Shown here: positions 15,573 to 24,843 of the stretch, piece by piece
Layout: each line of letters opens with the position of its first letter
Position numbering within the stretch: position 1 is the stretch's first letter
Assembly (NCBI RefSeq): GCF_019061185.1
Contig: NZ_JAHQZU010000012.1
Coordinates: 51,155 to 115,154, forward strand
Direction: 5' to 3'
DNA: 64,000 nucleotides
Origin: Paracoccus sp. Z118
GTDB taxonomy: Bacteria; Pseudomonadota; Alphaproteobacteria; Rhodobacterales; Rhodobacteraceae
Notes under the pieces: generated by a model
What the model was told of the DNA's origin: nothing
Database searches by the model: none
What the model saw: only the letters and a program-made list of their open reading frames with translations
Made by a program: the position numbers and the translations under genes

Positions 15573-18356
15573 TCAGCCCGGCGCGGTCGCCCGCTCGGCC
15601 CCCTGCGCGATCGCGTCGCGCAGCTTGCGCTCCAGCGCCTCGCGGCGGTGCGGCTGGTGCAGCTTCAGACCGAAGCCGTCCTTGACGTAGAAGCTGTCCA
15701 CCACTTGCGCCCCATAGGTCGCGATCACGGCGCTGAAGATCTGGATGTGGTTCGCCGCCAGCGTCCGCGTCAGGTCATAGAGCAGGCCGGGCCGGTCGCG
15801 GGTGTCCACCTCGATGATGGTGTAGATTTCCGAGCCCTCGTTGTCGAAGGTGACATGGGTCGGAAAGCGGAAGGCGCGGTCGCGCTTCTTCATCCGGTCG
15901 CGGTCGGCCAGCGCCTCGCGCGGCACGATATCCCCGGCGAGCGTCCGGTCGATCATCTTCCGCAGCCGGGGCAGGCGGTCGGCCGCGTAGGGGCGGCCCT
16001 GCTCATCCTGAAGCCAGAACACCGCCGTCGCATAGCCGTCGCGCGTGGTGTAGGTCCGCGCGTCCACGATATTCGCCCCGACCAGCGCCAGCGCCCCCGC
16101 GAGACGCGAGAAGATGCCCGGATGGTCCGCCAGCACGAAGGCCGCGCGGGTCGCGTCGCGGGCCGTGTCGGGATGCAGGTCCACGCGGATCTCGCCCGTG
16201 CCGATGCCGTCCAGCAGCGTGGCGAAGACCGCCTGCGTATCGGTCGGCAGGCCCTGCCAGTAGCTGTCGTAATGGCGCGAAAGCTCTGCCCGGATCGCCT
16301 TCGGCTCCCACCCTTTCGCGCTCAGCAGGTGGCGGAGGCTGCTGCGGGATTCACCGACCTGATGGTCGCGGTTCACCTCTTCCAGCCCGTTCTCCATCGC
16401 GTCGGCGGTGAGCCGGTAGAGGCTGCGCAGCAGCTCGGCCTTCCAGTTGTTCCAGGTGCCGGGGCCGACCCCGCGGATGTCGCAGACCGTCAGCACCAGC
16501 AGCAGATCCAGCCGCCGGCGGGTCCGCACCGCCTTGGCGAAGTCGCGCAGCGTGCGCGGATCGCCGATGTCGCGTTTCTGCGCCACGTCCGACATCAGCA
16601 GGTGATAGCGGATCAGCCATTCGATCGTCTCGATCTCGTCCACCGGCAGGCGGAACCGGGTGCAGATCCGCCGGGCCATCTGCGCGCCGATCATCGAGTG
16701 ATCCTCGGGCAGGCCCTTGCCGATGTCGTGCAGCAGCACGGCGAGGTAAAGGACGCGGCGGTTGATCTTGCCGCGCATGATCTCGCTGACGATGGGCAGG
16801 GACGGGTCGTCGTTCCCGGCCTCGATCGAGGCGAGGGCGGCGACGCACTGGATCAGGTGCTCGTCCACCGTGTAGTGGTGATAGACGTTGAACTGCATCA
16901 TCGCGACGATGCGCCCGAATTCGGGGATGAAGGCGCCCAGCACGCCCAATTCGTTCATCCGCCGCAGCGCCCGTTCCGGCGCCCCGTGCTTCAGCAGCGT
17001 GTCGAGGAATATCTGCACCGCCTCGGGGTCCGAGCGCATCTTCTCGTCGATCAGGTCGAGATTAGAGGTGACGGCGCGCATCGCCTCGGGGTGCATCTTG
17101 ATCCCGGTCCGCACCGCCTCCTCGAACAGGCGCAGGATGTTCAGCGGGTCGCGCTGGAACAGATCGGGGTCCGAGATGGTCAGCCGCCCGTTCAGTTCCC
17201 TGAACCCCTCGCGCAGCCGCCTGCGCCGCCGCAGGAAGCGCGAGAAGGGCGCGCGGTAGAGATGCCGGTTCTCCAGCGCGGTCAGGAACACCCGCGTCAA
17301 CTCGCCCACGCGGGTCGCGTGGCGGAAATAATCCTGCATGAAGATTTCCACCGCACGGCGACCGTGGCTGTCCTGATACTGCATCCGCCGCGCCACCTCG
17401 ACCTGCATGTCGAAGCTCAGCTTGTCCACCGCGCGGCCGGCGATCAGATGCAGATGGCAGCGCACGGCCCACAGGAAATCCTCGGCGCTCCAGAAGGTCG
17501 CGTGCTCGTCGCGGGTGAAGAAATCGAGACCGACAAGTTCGATCGCGCGGTCCACCCGGTGGATATACTTGGCGATCCAGTAGAGCGTCTGCAGGTCGCG
17601 CAGCCCGCCTTTGCCCTCCTTTACGTTCGGCTCCAGCACATAACGCTGGCCGCCCTGCCGGGTGTGGCGTTCGTCGCGCTCGGCCAGCTTGGCCTCGATG
17701 AATTCGGGAACGGTGCGCTCGAACAGCTCGGGCCAGAGGCGGCTGCGCAGTTCCTCGGCGGTCAGCGGGTCGCCGCAGACCAGCCGGTGTTCCAGCAGGC
17801 TGGTGCGGATCGTCATGTCGCCTTCGCCCAGCCGGATGCACTCATCGACCGAGCGGGTGGCGTGCCCGACCTTCAGCTTTAGGTCCCACAGCATGTAGAG
17901 CATCGATTCGACGACGCTCTCGGCCCAGCCGGTCGGCTTCCAGGGGGTCAGGAACAGCAGGTCCACGTCGGAATGAGGCGCCATCTCGGCCCGGCCATAG
18001 CCGCCGACCGCGACGACGGACAGACGCTCGGTCGTGGTCAGGCTCTGCTGGCGGTGCAGGCAGGTGATGGCGACGTGATGGACCGCGCCGACAACCGCGT
18101 CCGTGACCGAAGCGATGGCGCGCACCGTTTCGCGCGCGGCGCGGGGATGGGCCTCGAAGCCGGCCAGCACCTCTGCCAGGGCATCGGCGCGCGCGGGTCC
18201 GATGATCGCAACGGCGGCGGCCCTGATCTCGCGCGGATCGGACAGGCCCTTCAGCGCCGCGTCAAGCTGGGGGATGAAGATGTCGGGCTCGAAAAGGGGA
18301 TGCGCCCCGGGCAATGCCGGGGCGCTCTGGACCGAGGTCAGGGTGCTGTCGGGCAA
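15573..18356 (-). CDS. glnD: Bifunctional PII uridylyltransferase/uridylyl-removing enzyme GlnD
   Basis: This 927-residue nitrogen sensor adds UMP to PII proteins when glutamine is low and removes it when glutamine is high. The nucleotidyltransferase motif GGYGRAEMAPHSDVD is at residues 118-132. The HD domain for UMP removal has HDIGKG near residue 541, and two ACT domains fill the last 200 residues. Start is a TTG at 18356, just 2 bp after the upstream lipoprotein stop; no in-frame ATG occurs before the catalytic motif, so TTG is the best choice. It links functionally to the urea uptake and urease genes later in the window, since GlnD controls the Ntr system. Confidence 0.95.
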   Translation of the reverse strand: MPDSTLTSVQSAPALPGAHPLFEPDIFIPQLDAALKGLSDPREIRAAAVAIIGPARADALAEVLAGFEAHPRAARETVRAIASVTDAVVGAVHHVAITCLHRQQSLTTTERLSVVAVGGYGRAEMAPHSDVDLLFLTPWKPTGWAESVVESMLYMLWDLKLKVGHATRSVDECIRLGEGDMTIRTSLLEHRLVCGDPLTAEELRSRLWPELFERTVPEFIEAKLAERDERHTRQGGQRYVLEPNVKEGKGGLRDLQTLYWIAKYIHRVDRAIELVGLDFFTRDEHATFWSAEDFLWAVRCHLHLIAGRAVDKLSFDMQVEVARRMQYQDSHGRRAVEIFMQDYFRHATRVGELTRVFLTALENRHLYRAPFSRFLRRRRRLREGFRELNGRLTISDPDLFQRDPLNILRLFEEAVRTGIKMHPEAMRAVTSNLDLIDEKMRSDPEAVQIFLDTLLKHGAPERALRRMNELGVLGAFIPEFGRIVAMMQFNVYHHYTVDEHLIQCVAALASIEAGNDDPSLPIVSEIMRGKINRRVLYLAVLLHDIGKGLPEDHSMIGAQMARRICTRFRLPVDEIETIEWLIRYHLLMSDVAQKRDIGDPRTLRDFAKAVRTRRRLDLLLVLTVCDIRGVGPGTWNNWKAELLRSLYRLTADAMENGLEEVNRDHQVGESRSSLRHLLSAKGWEPKAIRAELSRHYDSYWQGLPTDTQAVFATLLDGIGTGEIRVDLHPDTARDATRAAFVLADHPGIFSRLAGALALVGANIVDARTYTTRDGYATAVFWLQDEQGRPYAADRLPRLRKMIDRTLAGDIVPREALADRDRMKKRDRAFRFPTHVTFDNEGSEIYTIIEVDTRDRPGLLYDLTRTLAANHIQIFSAVIATYGAQVVDSFYVKDGFGLKLHQPHRREALERKLRDAIAQGAERATAPG

Positions 18357-18358
18357 GA

Positions 18359-19561
18359 TCAGAACCCGGCCCCGCCGAAGCCGCGCGGGGCGGGGTCGAT
18401 GATCGTCAACTGGCCGCCCCGGATCGTGGCGACGGCAAGGCCGCGCTGGTTGGTCCCGTCCGGGCGCAGGCGGAACACGCCTGAAATCCCCTGGAATCCG
18501 CTGCCCGAGGTCAGCCCGGCCGTGGTCAGCGCATCGCTGCGGCCCGCGCGGACCAGCGAGGCGATGGCCGAGACCGCGTCATATCCCAGCGCCCCAAGCT
18601 CGTGCGGGGCCTCGCCATAGCTGCGCTGGTAACGCTGCGAGAATTCCGCGACGCGGGGAAGGTCGGGCACCGCGAACCACCCGCCCTGCACGCCCGGCAG
18701 TTGCAGCCGCGCGGCGGGCACGTCCCAGCGGGTCAGTCCCATGAACTGTGCCGTGTCCGAGGTGACGCCGCGATCCGCCAGCGCGCCGGTCAGATAGGGC
18801 AGGACGGCGGGGGAGTTGGCGGTCATGAAGATCGCATCCGCCTGCCGCTGCTGGGCGATGGCGGCGACCTGCGGAACGATGCCGTCGATCCCCTGCTCGG
18901 AGATCGGATGCACCGCCTTGCCGGCCAGCGTGGCGCGGTTGCGGGCGATTGCCGCCTCGATCGCGGCGGCCCCGGCCTGGCCCGAAACGTCATCCTCGGC
19001 CACGACCAGCACCCGGCGCTTGCCCTGCTGAACGCCATAGCCGATCAGCCGGTCGGCGGTGTTGTAGAAGGTGTTGCCCAGCACGAAGACGTTGCCGCCC
19101 GCGATGTCGGCATTGTTGGAAAACGCCATCACGTTGACCCGCCCGGCCATCGCCTGCCCGACCGCGTTCGCCGAATCGGCGTGCAGGGGGCCGACGATGA
19201 TCTGCGCGCCCTCGGCCACGGCCCGGTTCGCGCCCGCCACCGCGGCGGCGGCCTCCGCGCCGGTGTCGTAGACGCGCAGGTCGATCCGCGCGCCCTGCGC
19301 GTCCGACGCCGCCATCCGGGCCGAATTCACGATCGAGCGGGCGATGCGGTCGAGTTCCGGGTTGCCGCTGCCGCCGGGGACCAGCAGCGCGACCGGAACC
19401 GGCTGGCTGGGATCGATCATGGGCCCGGTCTGGGGTCCACGGGCGACCCCGGTGCCGACCGGCTCGCACGCGGCAAGAAACGCGGCCGAGACAAGGGCCG
19501 CGACGCGCATCAGGGGACGGGACAGAGCCGGAAGGCCGCGGCGAAGTGCAAGAGCGGTCAT
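18359..19561 (-). CDS. Penicillin-binding protein activator, LpoA/LppC-like lipoprotein
   Basis: This 400-residue lipoprotein has a signal peptide ending in the lipobox LAAC (Cys32), followed by a type 1 periplasmic-binding fold (VPVALLVPGGSGNPELDRIARSIVNSARMA..., IIVGPLHADSANAV). LpoA in enterobacteria activates PBP1a from the outer membrane; the alphaproteobacterial homologue is assumed to act similarly but lacks the N-terminal TPR domain of E. coli LpoA. ATG 19561 is chosen because it precedes the signal peptide. It is divergent from rsmI, with 117 bp between, the same neighbour arrangement as in other proteobacteria. glnD starts 2 bp downstream. Confidence 0.88.
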   Translation of the reverse strand: MTALALRRGLPALSRPLMRVAALVSAAFLAACEPVGTGVARGPQTGPMIDPSQPVPVALLVPGGSGNPELDRIARSIVNSARMAASDAQGARIDLRVYDTGAEAAAAVAGANRAVAEGAQIIVGPLHADSANAVGQAMAGRVNVMAFSNNADIAGGNVFVLGNTFYNTADRLIGYGVQQGKRRVLVVAEDDVSGQAGAAAIEAAIARNRATLAGKAVHPISEQGIDGIVPQVAAIAQQRQADAIFMTANSPAVLPYLTGALADRGVTSDTAQFMGLTRWDVPAARLQLPGVQGGWFAVPDLPRVAEFSQRYQRSYGEAPHELGALGYDAVSAIASLVRAGRSDALTTAGLTSGSGFQGISGVFRLRPDGTNQRGLAVATIRGGQLTIIDPAPRGFGGAGF

Positions 19562-19678
19562 AGGGGTTCCTGACGTTCCATTGGGGCGGGTTTCGGGTGC
19601 AGGGTAGCCACAGACCGGCTTTGCTGGCAACCTGCCGCGCCGGTCGGAGCGGGCCGAAAGCGATGGGGAGAGACGGGG

Positions 19679-20590
19679 ATGCAGGACGATCCGGCGGAGG
19701 ATGGCGAGGCGGAAAGCGCCGCCGGTTCCGCGCACATGGGGGCCGCGCTTGCGCCGGCGCTCTATCTCGTCTCGACGCCGATCGGCAACGCCCGCGACAT
19801 CACCCTGCGGGGGCTGGACATCCTCGGCGCGGCGGATGTCCTCGCCGCCGAGGACACCCGTACCCTGCGCCATCTCATGTCGATCCACGGCATCCCCCTG
19901 CGGGGAAGGCGGATCGTCGCCCATCACGACCACAACGCCGAAAGCAGCGCCCGCACGATCCTGCAGGCTGTGCGCGAGGGGCGCTCGGTCGCCTACGCCT
20001 CGGACGCGGGCACGCCTCTGGTCGCGGATCCGGGCTTCGCCCTGTCGCGCCAGGCGGCCGAGGAAGGGCTGCCGGTCCATGCGGCCCCCGGCGCATCGGC
20101 CCTGCTGGCGGCGCTGACCGTCGCCGGACTGCCGACCGACAGGTTCCTGTTCGCGGGGTTCGTGCCTTCGGCCAAGGGCGCAAGGCGAAGCTGGCTGGCT
20201 GACGTCGCCGCGGTGCGGGCAACGGTGGTCATGTTTGAAAGCCCGAGGCGCGTTAAGCAAACATTGAATGAGTTGTGCGAGATTGAGGCGAATCGAATTA
20301 CGGTGATCTGCAGGGAACTGACGAAGAAATTCGAAGAGGTGATGCGCGGAACAGCCGCCGAACTGGCCGCACGGGTGCCTGACGAAGGGCTGCGGGGCGA
20401 AGTGGTAATCCTTCTCGCGCCGCCCGCGGGGCGGGTCGTGGACGATGACGCGCTGCGGGAGGCGTTGGCCGCCCGGCTGGAACGGATGTCGGTGCGCGAT
20501 GCCGCAGCCGAGGTCGCGGCGGAGTATGGCGTCCCCCGCAAGCTCGCTTACGGGTTCGCGGTGGAGTTGGGAAAGGCGGACCGGGGCTGA
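19679..20590 (+). CDS. rsmI: 16S rRNA (cytidine-1402 2'-O)-methyltransferase RsmI
   Basis: This 303-residue tetrapyrrole-methylase-fold enzyme methylates the ribose of C1402 in the ribosomal P site. Diagnostic stretches are YLVSTPIGNARDITLRGLDIL, AAEDTRTLRHL, and the SAM-binding SDAGTPLVADPGF. ATG 19679 is used; an alternative ATG at 19736 would give a tighter N-terminus. The base composition drops in GC around 20230-20340, within the MT domain. yraN follows 34 bp downstream in the usual order. Confidence 0.95.
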   Translation: MQDDPAEDGEAESAAGSAHMGAALAPALYLVSTPIGNARDITLRGLDILGAADVLAAEDTRTLRHLMSIHGIPLRGRRIVAHHDHNAESSARTILQAVREGRSVAYASDAGTPLVADPGFALSRQAAEEGLPVHAAPGASALLAALTVAGLPTDRFLFAGFVPSAKGARRSWLADVAAVRATVVMFESPRRVKQTLNELCEIEANRITVICRELTKKFEEVMRGTAAELAARVPDEGLRGEVVILLAPPAGRVVDDDALREALAARLERMSVRDAAAEVAAEYGVPRKLAYGFAVELGKADRG

Positions 20591-20624
20591 CAGCGCGGGA
20601 CCGCCAGAGGAGATCGGGAAACAG

Positions 20625-21044
20625 ATGACGCAGATGCAGTTCCATTTCACCGGCACACCGGTTGGCCGGGCGTGCCCGTCAAAGGTGGCCCGCGGGATCG
20701 CGGCGCATGCCTCGGGCGCCGCCGCAGAGCGGCTGGTCGAGGAACGCTATATCGCCCAAGGCTGCGAGGTTCTGGCCCGCCGCTGGCGCGGCCTGTCGGG
20801 CGAGATCGACCTGATCCTGCGCGAAGGCACCGGCGTCGTGTTCGTCGAGGTGAAGAAATCCGGCACGATCGACATGGCGGCCGAACGGCTCGGACGCCGG
20901 CAGATGGATCGCATCTGCAACGCCGCCCTGGAATTCTGCGACACGCTTCCGACGGGCTCGCTGACGGAGATGCGCTTCGACGCGGCGCTGGTCGATGATG
21001 CGGGCCGCATCGAAATCATCCCGAACGCCTTCGGGCAGCACTGA
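20625..21044 (+). CDS. yraN: YraN family (UPF0102) endonuclease-like protein
   Basis: This 139-residue protein has the restriction-endonuclease-like core of the family: GAAAERLVEERYIAQGCEVLARRWRG, then GEIDLILRE and VFVEVKKSG. The acidic-Lys pattern E-D-EVK is the PD-(D/E)XK site. Its cellular role is unclear; a link to recombination or Holliday junction processing has been suggested for the family. ATG 20625 is used, and a second ATG at 20634 is possible. It sits between rsmI and gshB, the conserved order. Confidence 0.9.
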   Translation: MTQMQFHFTGTPVGRACPSKVARGIAAHASGAAAERLVEERYIAQGCEVLARRWRGLSGEIDLILREGTGVVFVEVKKSGTIDMAAERLGRRQMDRICNAALEFCDTLPTGSLTEMRFDAALVDDAGRIEIIPNAFGQH

Positions 21045-21064
21045 CATCCGGCACGATCTTGCAT

Positions 21065-21098
21065 AGGTCTGGGGCAAGCGCGACAACCGCGCAGACCT
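21065..21098. promoter_or_regulatory. Inverted repeat upstream of gshB
   Basis: AGGTCTG (21065-21071) and CAGACCT (21092-21098) are perfect inverted arms 20 bp apart, with GCGC sub-arms inside. It lies in the 69-bp space before gshB, 15 bp from the ATG. It could fold in the leader RNA or act as an operator; no function is shown. Confidence 0.35.
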
Positions 21099-21113
21099 GA
21101 TGGAGTGACCGAG

Positions 21114-22058
21114 ATGAGCCTGCACGTCGCCTTGCAGATGGACCCGGTCGAGCATGTCTCGATCACCGCCGATTCGACCTTTCGCCTGGGAATCGAGGCG
21201 CAGGCGCGGGGACACCGGCTGTTTCAGTACACCGTCGATCGGCTCTATTATGATGAAGGGCGGGTAGGCGCGATCGGGCGACCGATCGAACTGCGCGTCG
21301 AGCACGGAAACCATGTCAGTTTCGGCGAATGGCAGGACGTCGATCTCGCGACGTTCGACGTCGTCTGGCTGCGTCAGGACCCGCCCTTCGACATGGCCTA
21401 TGTCACCTCGACGCATCTGCTGGACCGCATTCATCCCGAGACGCTGGTGGTCAACGATCCCTTCTGGGTCCGCAACTCGCCCGAGAAGCTTCTCGTCCTC
21501 GACTTTCCCGACCTGACGCCCCCCACGATGATCGCCCGCGATGTCGCCGCGATCCGGGATTTCCGGGCGCGTCATGGCGACATCATCCTCAAGCCGCTCT
21601 ACGGCAATGGCGGGGCGGGGGTGTTCCATATGCGGCGCGACGATCCCAACCTGTCGGCGCTTCTGGAAACCTTCGCCGTCATGAACCGCGAGCCGCTGAT
21701 CGCGCAGAAATACCTGTCCGCGGTCGTCAAGGGCGACAAGCGCATCATCCTCGTGGATGGCGAGCCGGCAGGGGCGATCAATCGCGTCCCCGCCGAAGGC
21801 GAGGCGCGGTCCAACATGCACGTCGGGGGCCGCCCCGAGAAGGTCGGGCTGACCGAGCGGGAGCGCGAGATCTGCGCCCGTATCGGGCCGATGTTGCGCG
21901 AGAAGAACCTGATCTTTGTCGGCATCGACGTCATCGACGGCTGGCTGACCGAGATCAACGTGACCTCGCCCACCGGCATCCAGGAGCTCGAGCGTTTCGA
22001 CGACATCAACACCGCCGCGCTGATCTGGGAAGCGATCGAGCGGCGGCGGGGCGTGTAG
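21114..22058 (+). CDS. gshB: Glutathione synthetase
   Basis: This 314-residue ATP-grasp ligase joins gamma-glutamylcysteine and glycine. It carries the family stretches [37 protein letters not shown] and a C-terminal [32 protein letters not shown] 21114 follows GGAG at proper spacing; the GTG at 21105 is less likely. Length matches E. coli GshB. It converges with tsf, and a terminator hairpin lies between them. Confidence 0.96.
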   Translation: MSLHVALQMDPVEHVSITADSTFRLGIEAQARGHRLFQYTVDRLYYDEGRVGAIGRPIELRVEHGNHVSFGEWQDVDLATFDVVWLRQDPPFDMAYVTSTHLLDRIHPETLVVNDPFWVRNSPEKLLVLDFPDLTPPTMIARDVAAIRDFRARHGDIILKPLYGNGGAGVFHMRRDDPNLSALLETFAVMNREPLIAQKYLSAVVKGDKRIILVDGEPAGAINRVPAEGEARSNMHVGGRPEKVGLTEREREICARIGPMLREKNLIFVGIDVIDGWLTEINVTSPTGIQELERFDDINTAALIWEAIERRRGV

Positions 22059-22085
22059 CCCCCGGCGCCGGACGCCCAAAAGAAG

Positions 22086-22111
22086 AACGCCGGCCCCGAA
22101 GGACCGGCGTT
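22086..22111 (-). terminator. Intrinsic terminator between tsf and gshB
   Basis: The arms AACGCCGG (22086-22093) and CCGGCGTT (22104-22111) form an 8-bp stem with a 10-base loop. On the minus strand the stem is followed by CTTCTTTTGGG, a U-rich tail, so it best serves tsf. It may also slow transcription from gshB. Confidence 0.7.
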
Positions 22112-22132
22112 CCATTGTCACGCAGTTGCGGA

Positions 22133-23011
22133 TCAGTTCCCGCTGAGCGTCTTGGCGACCTCGGCGGCGAAATCCTCCTGCTTCTTCTCGATGCCTTCGC
22201 CGACTTCGACGCGGGCGAATCCGGTGATCTCGACGCCCGCATCCTTGGCGGCCTGAGCCACCGTCAGATCGGGGTTGATGACGAATTTCTGCCCCAGCAG
22301 CGTCACTTCCTCGAAGAATTTCGACATGCGGCCGACGATCATCTTCTCGATGACGGCATCCGGCTTGCCGGATTCGCGGGCCTGCTCGGTCAGGACCGAC
22401 TTCTCGCGCTCGACCAGCGCGGGGTCCAGGTCGGCTTCCGACAGCGAAGCCGGGTTGGTTGCCGCGACATGCATGGCGATCTGGCGGCCGATCTCGGCGT
22501 TGTCGCCCTTGAGGCCGACCAGCACGCCGATCTTGCCCATGCCTTCGGCGGCCGCGTTGTGAACATAGCTGACGACCTGATCGCCGGTGACCGTCACCAT
22601 CCGGCGCAGCGTCATGTTCTCGCCGATGCGGGCGATCGCGTCCGTCAGCACTTCCGACACCGGCTTGCCGTCGATCCTGGCGTCGTTCAGCGCCTCGACC
22701 GTGTCGGCCTCCAGTGCAGCCTCGGCGATGCTGCGCACCATCGACTGGAACTCGACGTTCTTGCCGACAAAGTCGGTTTCCGAGTTCACCTCGACCGCGA
22801 CGCCCTTGCCACCGCTGACCGCGACCGCGACCAGCCCTTCGGCGGCGACGCGGCCCGACTTCTTGGCGGCCTTCGCAAGACCCTTGGTGCGCAGCCAGTC
22901 GACGGCGGCCTGCATGTCGCCGTTCGTTTCGGTCAGCGCCTTCTTGGCGTCCATCATGCCTGCGCCAGTCGTGTCGCGCAGTTCCTTCACCATCGCGGCG
23001 GTAACGGCCAT
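22133..23011 (-). CDS. tsf: Translation elongation factor Ts
   Basis: This 292-residue GDP-exchange factor for EF-Tu has the N-terminal UBA-like domain ([20 protein letters not shown]) and the conserved [10 protein letters not shown] contact motif, followed by both dimerisation subdomains. Length is typical. It follows rpsB by 93 bp in the near-universal rpsB-tsf order. The terminator at 22086-22111 ends the unit. Confidence 0.97.
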   Translation of the reverse strand: MAVTAAMVKELRDTTGAGMMDAKKALTETNGDMQAAVDWLRTKGLAKAAKKSGRVAAEGLVAVAVSGGKGVAVEVNSETDFVGKNVEFQSMVRSIAEAALEADTVEALNDARIDGKPVSEVLTDAIARIGENMTLRRMVTVTGDQVVSYVHNAAAEGMGKIGVLVGLKGDNAEIGRQIAMHVAATNPASLSEADLDPALVEREKSVLTEQARESGKPDAVIEKMIVGRMSKFFEEVTLLGQKFVINPDLTVAQAAKDAGVEITGFARVEVGEGIEKKQEDFAAEVAKTLSGN

Positions 23012-23104
23012 GGGTGATTCTCCTGAAATATCGGTGGGGGACGGGCGGGGGCCTGGCCCCGCCCGGTGACGACCGGATGACGCGGCGGCGTCACCCGCGC
23101 CGGG

Positions 23105-23899
23105 TCAGGCCGACAGACCCTGTTCGCTGGCTTCGCCTTCGGCAACCGGATCGTCCAGCTCTTCGGCCGGCGCATCGGTCAGCGCGCCCAGGTCGATCCC
23201 GGCGGCGCCCATCTGCGCCGTCATCCCGTCGAGCGCGGCACGCGCCACGAGGTCGCAATACAGCGCGATGGCGCGGGCGGCGTCATCGTTGCCGGGAATG
23301 ACATAATCGACGCCCTTGGGCGAGCAGTTGGTATCGACCACCGCGACGACCGGGATGCCGAGCTTGTTGGCCTCCAGCACGGCGAGGTCTTCCTTGTTCA
23401 CGTCGATCACGAACAGCAGGTCCGGCAGGCCGCCCATGTCGCGGATGCCGCCGAGGCTGGCCTGCAGCTTGGCCTGCTCGCGCTCCATCCCCAGCCGTTC
23501 CTTCTTGGTCAGGCCCTCGGCCCCGGCCTCCATCGCCTCGTCGATCTGCTTGAGGCGCTGGATCGACTGCGAAACGGTCTTCCAGTTGGTCAGCGTGCCG
23601 CCGAGCCAGCGGTGGTTCATGTAGAATTGCGCGGATTTTTCCGCCGCTTCCGCGACCGGGCGCTGGGCCTGGCGCTTGGTGCCGACGAACAGCACGCGGC
23701 CGCCCTTGGCGACGGTATCGCGCACGACCTGCAGCGCCTGGTCCAGCATCGGGACCGTCTGGGTCAGATCGACGATGTGGATGCCGTTGCGATCGCCGTA
23801 GATATACTCAGCCATGCGCGGATTCCAGCGCTGGGTCTGGTGGCCGTAGTGAACGCCAGCTTCGAGCAGCTGACGCATGGAAAAATCGGGAAGCGCCAT
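23105..23899 (-). CDS. rpsB: 30S ribosomal protein S2
   Basis: This 264-residue small-subunit protein begins with the typical [19 protein letters not shown] and contains [13 protein letters not shown] and the [24 protein letters not shown] block. The acidic C-terminal tail (about 25 residues, [16 protein letters not shown]) is common in this group. ATG 23899 is preferred over ATG 23905 because it matches family N-termini; GGAAAGGA lies upstream. It is co-transcribed with tsf and divergent from the chemotaxis operon. Confidence 0.96.
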   Translation of the reverse strand: MALPDFSMRQLLEAGVHYGHQTQRWNPRMAEYIYGDRNGIHIVDLTQTVPMLDQALQVVRDTVAKGGRVLFVGTKRQAQRPVAEAAEKSAQFYMNHRWLGGTLTNWKTVSQSIQRLKQIDEAMEAGAEGLTKKERLGMEREQAKLQASLGGIRDMGGLPDLLFVIDVNKEDLAVLEANKLGIPVVAVVDTNCSPKGVDYVIPGNDDAARAIALYCDLVARAALDGMTAQMGAAGIDLGALTDAPAEELDDPVAEGEASEQGLSA

Positions 23900-24015
23900 G
23901 TCCATGTCCTTTCCGGTTTGCGCCTTGGCAGGGGATTTGAGATCTGATGACCCAACCGGTGGACCTGCGCCGGATTTCTCCCGTCGCGGCCCGCCCCTGC
24001 TTGTGAAGTGCGTGC

Positions 24016-24044
24016 GCCATACTACAGCCGTAACCGCCGCGCAA
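24016..24044 (-). promoter_or_regulatory. Predicted promoter of rpsB-tsf
   Basis: On the minus strand TTGCGC (24044-24039), a 17-bp spacer and TATGGC (24021-24016) make a housekeeping promoter. The -10 lies 117 bp before the rpsB ATG, leaving a long leader that could bind S2 for autoregulation; that last point is an inference. The remaining 285-bp divergent region shows no gene. Confidence 0.5.
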
Positions 24045-24184
24045 GGGCGGATGCGGTGCATTTTAAACGCTATCGGGCTGACGCGGGGGCCGGATCAACC
24101 GAAACTTAACCCGATGCGGTCACAAGGGGGGACCGGAAGGGCGAGGAGGGTCTGGATCATGCGACAGCTTGTGCGAGGCGGGAA

Positions 24185-24466
24185 ATGACCACGTCATTGC
24201 AGCTTGCCCCGCGTCTGGACCTGCCGGCGGCCCGCCCCTTGGCGCAGGCGCTGCTGGACCGGGCGGGGTCCGATCTGACGATCGATGCTGGCAATGTCGC
24301 CCATCTCGGCGGGCTGGCGCTGCAGGTGCTTCTGGCGGCGGAGCGGCGGTGGCGGGCCGACGGGGCGCGGCTGACGATCCTTCCACGCTCGGCGGCGTTC
24401 GTGCAGGCCCTGCAGCTTTTCGGCGCGGCGCATCTTCTGCCCGAAAGGAGCGCCGGATGGGGCTGA
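24185..24466 (+). CDS. STAS-domain protein, first gene of chemotaxis operon
   Basis: This 93-residue single STAS domain is like anti-sigma-factor antagonists. The core DLTIDAGNVAHLGGLALQVLLAAERRW matches the family, but the phosphorylatable Ser of SpoIIAA-type proteins (usually D-S-S/T) is replaced by HLGG, so classical Ser phosphorylation looks unlikely. Similar small STAS proteins open chemotaxis operons in several alphaproteobacteria; their role is not established. ATG 24185 follows GGCGGGA. It overlaps the cheY start by 10 bp, indicating translational coupling. Confidence 0.75.
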   Translation: MTTSLQLAPRLDLPAARPLAQALLDRAGSDLTIDAGNVAHLGGLALQVLLAAERRWRADGARLTILPRSAAFVQALQLFGAAHLLPERSAGWG

Positions 24467-24825
24467 GAATACTCGCCGTCGATGACAGCCGCACCATCCG
24501 CGACCTGCTGGCCGCCACGCTGAGCGCCGCGGGAATGGACGTGACGCTGGCCGAGGATGGCGTCGAGGGGCTCGAGATGCTGCGCCGGATGGGCCGCCCG
24601 GACGCCATCCTGTCCGATATCAACATGCCGCGGCTCGACGGGTTCGGCTTCATCCATGCGGTGCGCGAGATCGATCCGATGCGGGCGGTGCCGATCCTCG
24701 TGCTGACGACGGAAAGCGCGCCGGAGCTGAAGACGCGAGCCCGCGAGGCCGGGGCCACGGGGTGGATCGTCAAGCCGTTCGATCCCGAGCGGCTGGTCCA
24801 CTCGATCCGCAAAGTCACCGGCTGA
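24457..24825 (+). CDS. cheY: Chemotaxis response regulator CheY (first copy)
   Basis: This 122-residue stand-alone receiver domain has the acidic pair in AVDDSRTIRD, the phospho-acceptor Asp in AILSDINMPRLDG, the Thr/Ser switch in LVLTTES and the conserved Lys in WIVKPFD. No output domain is present, so it should act on the flagellar switch or as a phosphate sink. It overlaps the STAS gene and precedes cheA by 18 bp. A second receiver is encoded later in the same operon. Confidence 0.92.
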   Translation: MGLRILAVDDSRTIRDLLAATLSAAGMDVTLAEDGVEGLEMLRRMGRPDAILSDINMPRLDGFGFIHAVREIDPMRAVPILVLTTESAPELKTRAREAGATGWIVKPFDPERLVHSIRKVTG

Positions 24826-24843
24826 GACAGGGGGAGAGGGAAG

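Noticed and set aside
24045..24184. CtrA-like TTAA half-sites and a sigma-28 promoter before the chemotaxis operon
   Set aside because: Only isolated TTAA half-sites occur, without the TTAA-N7-TTAA spacing, and no acceptable sigma-28 match was found.
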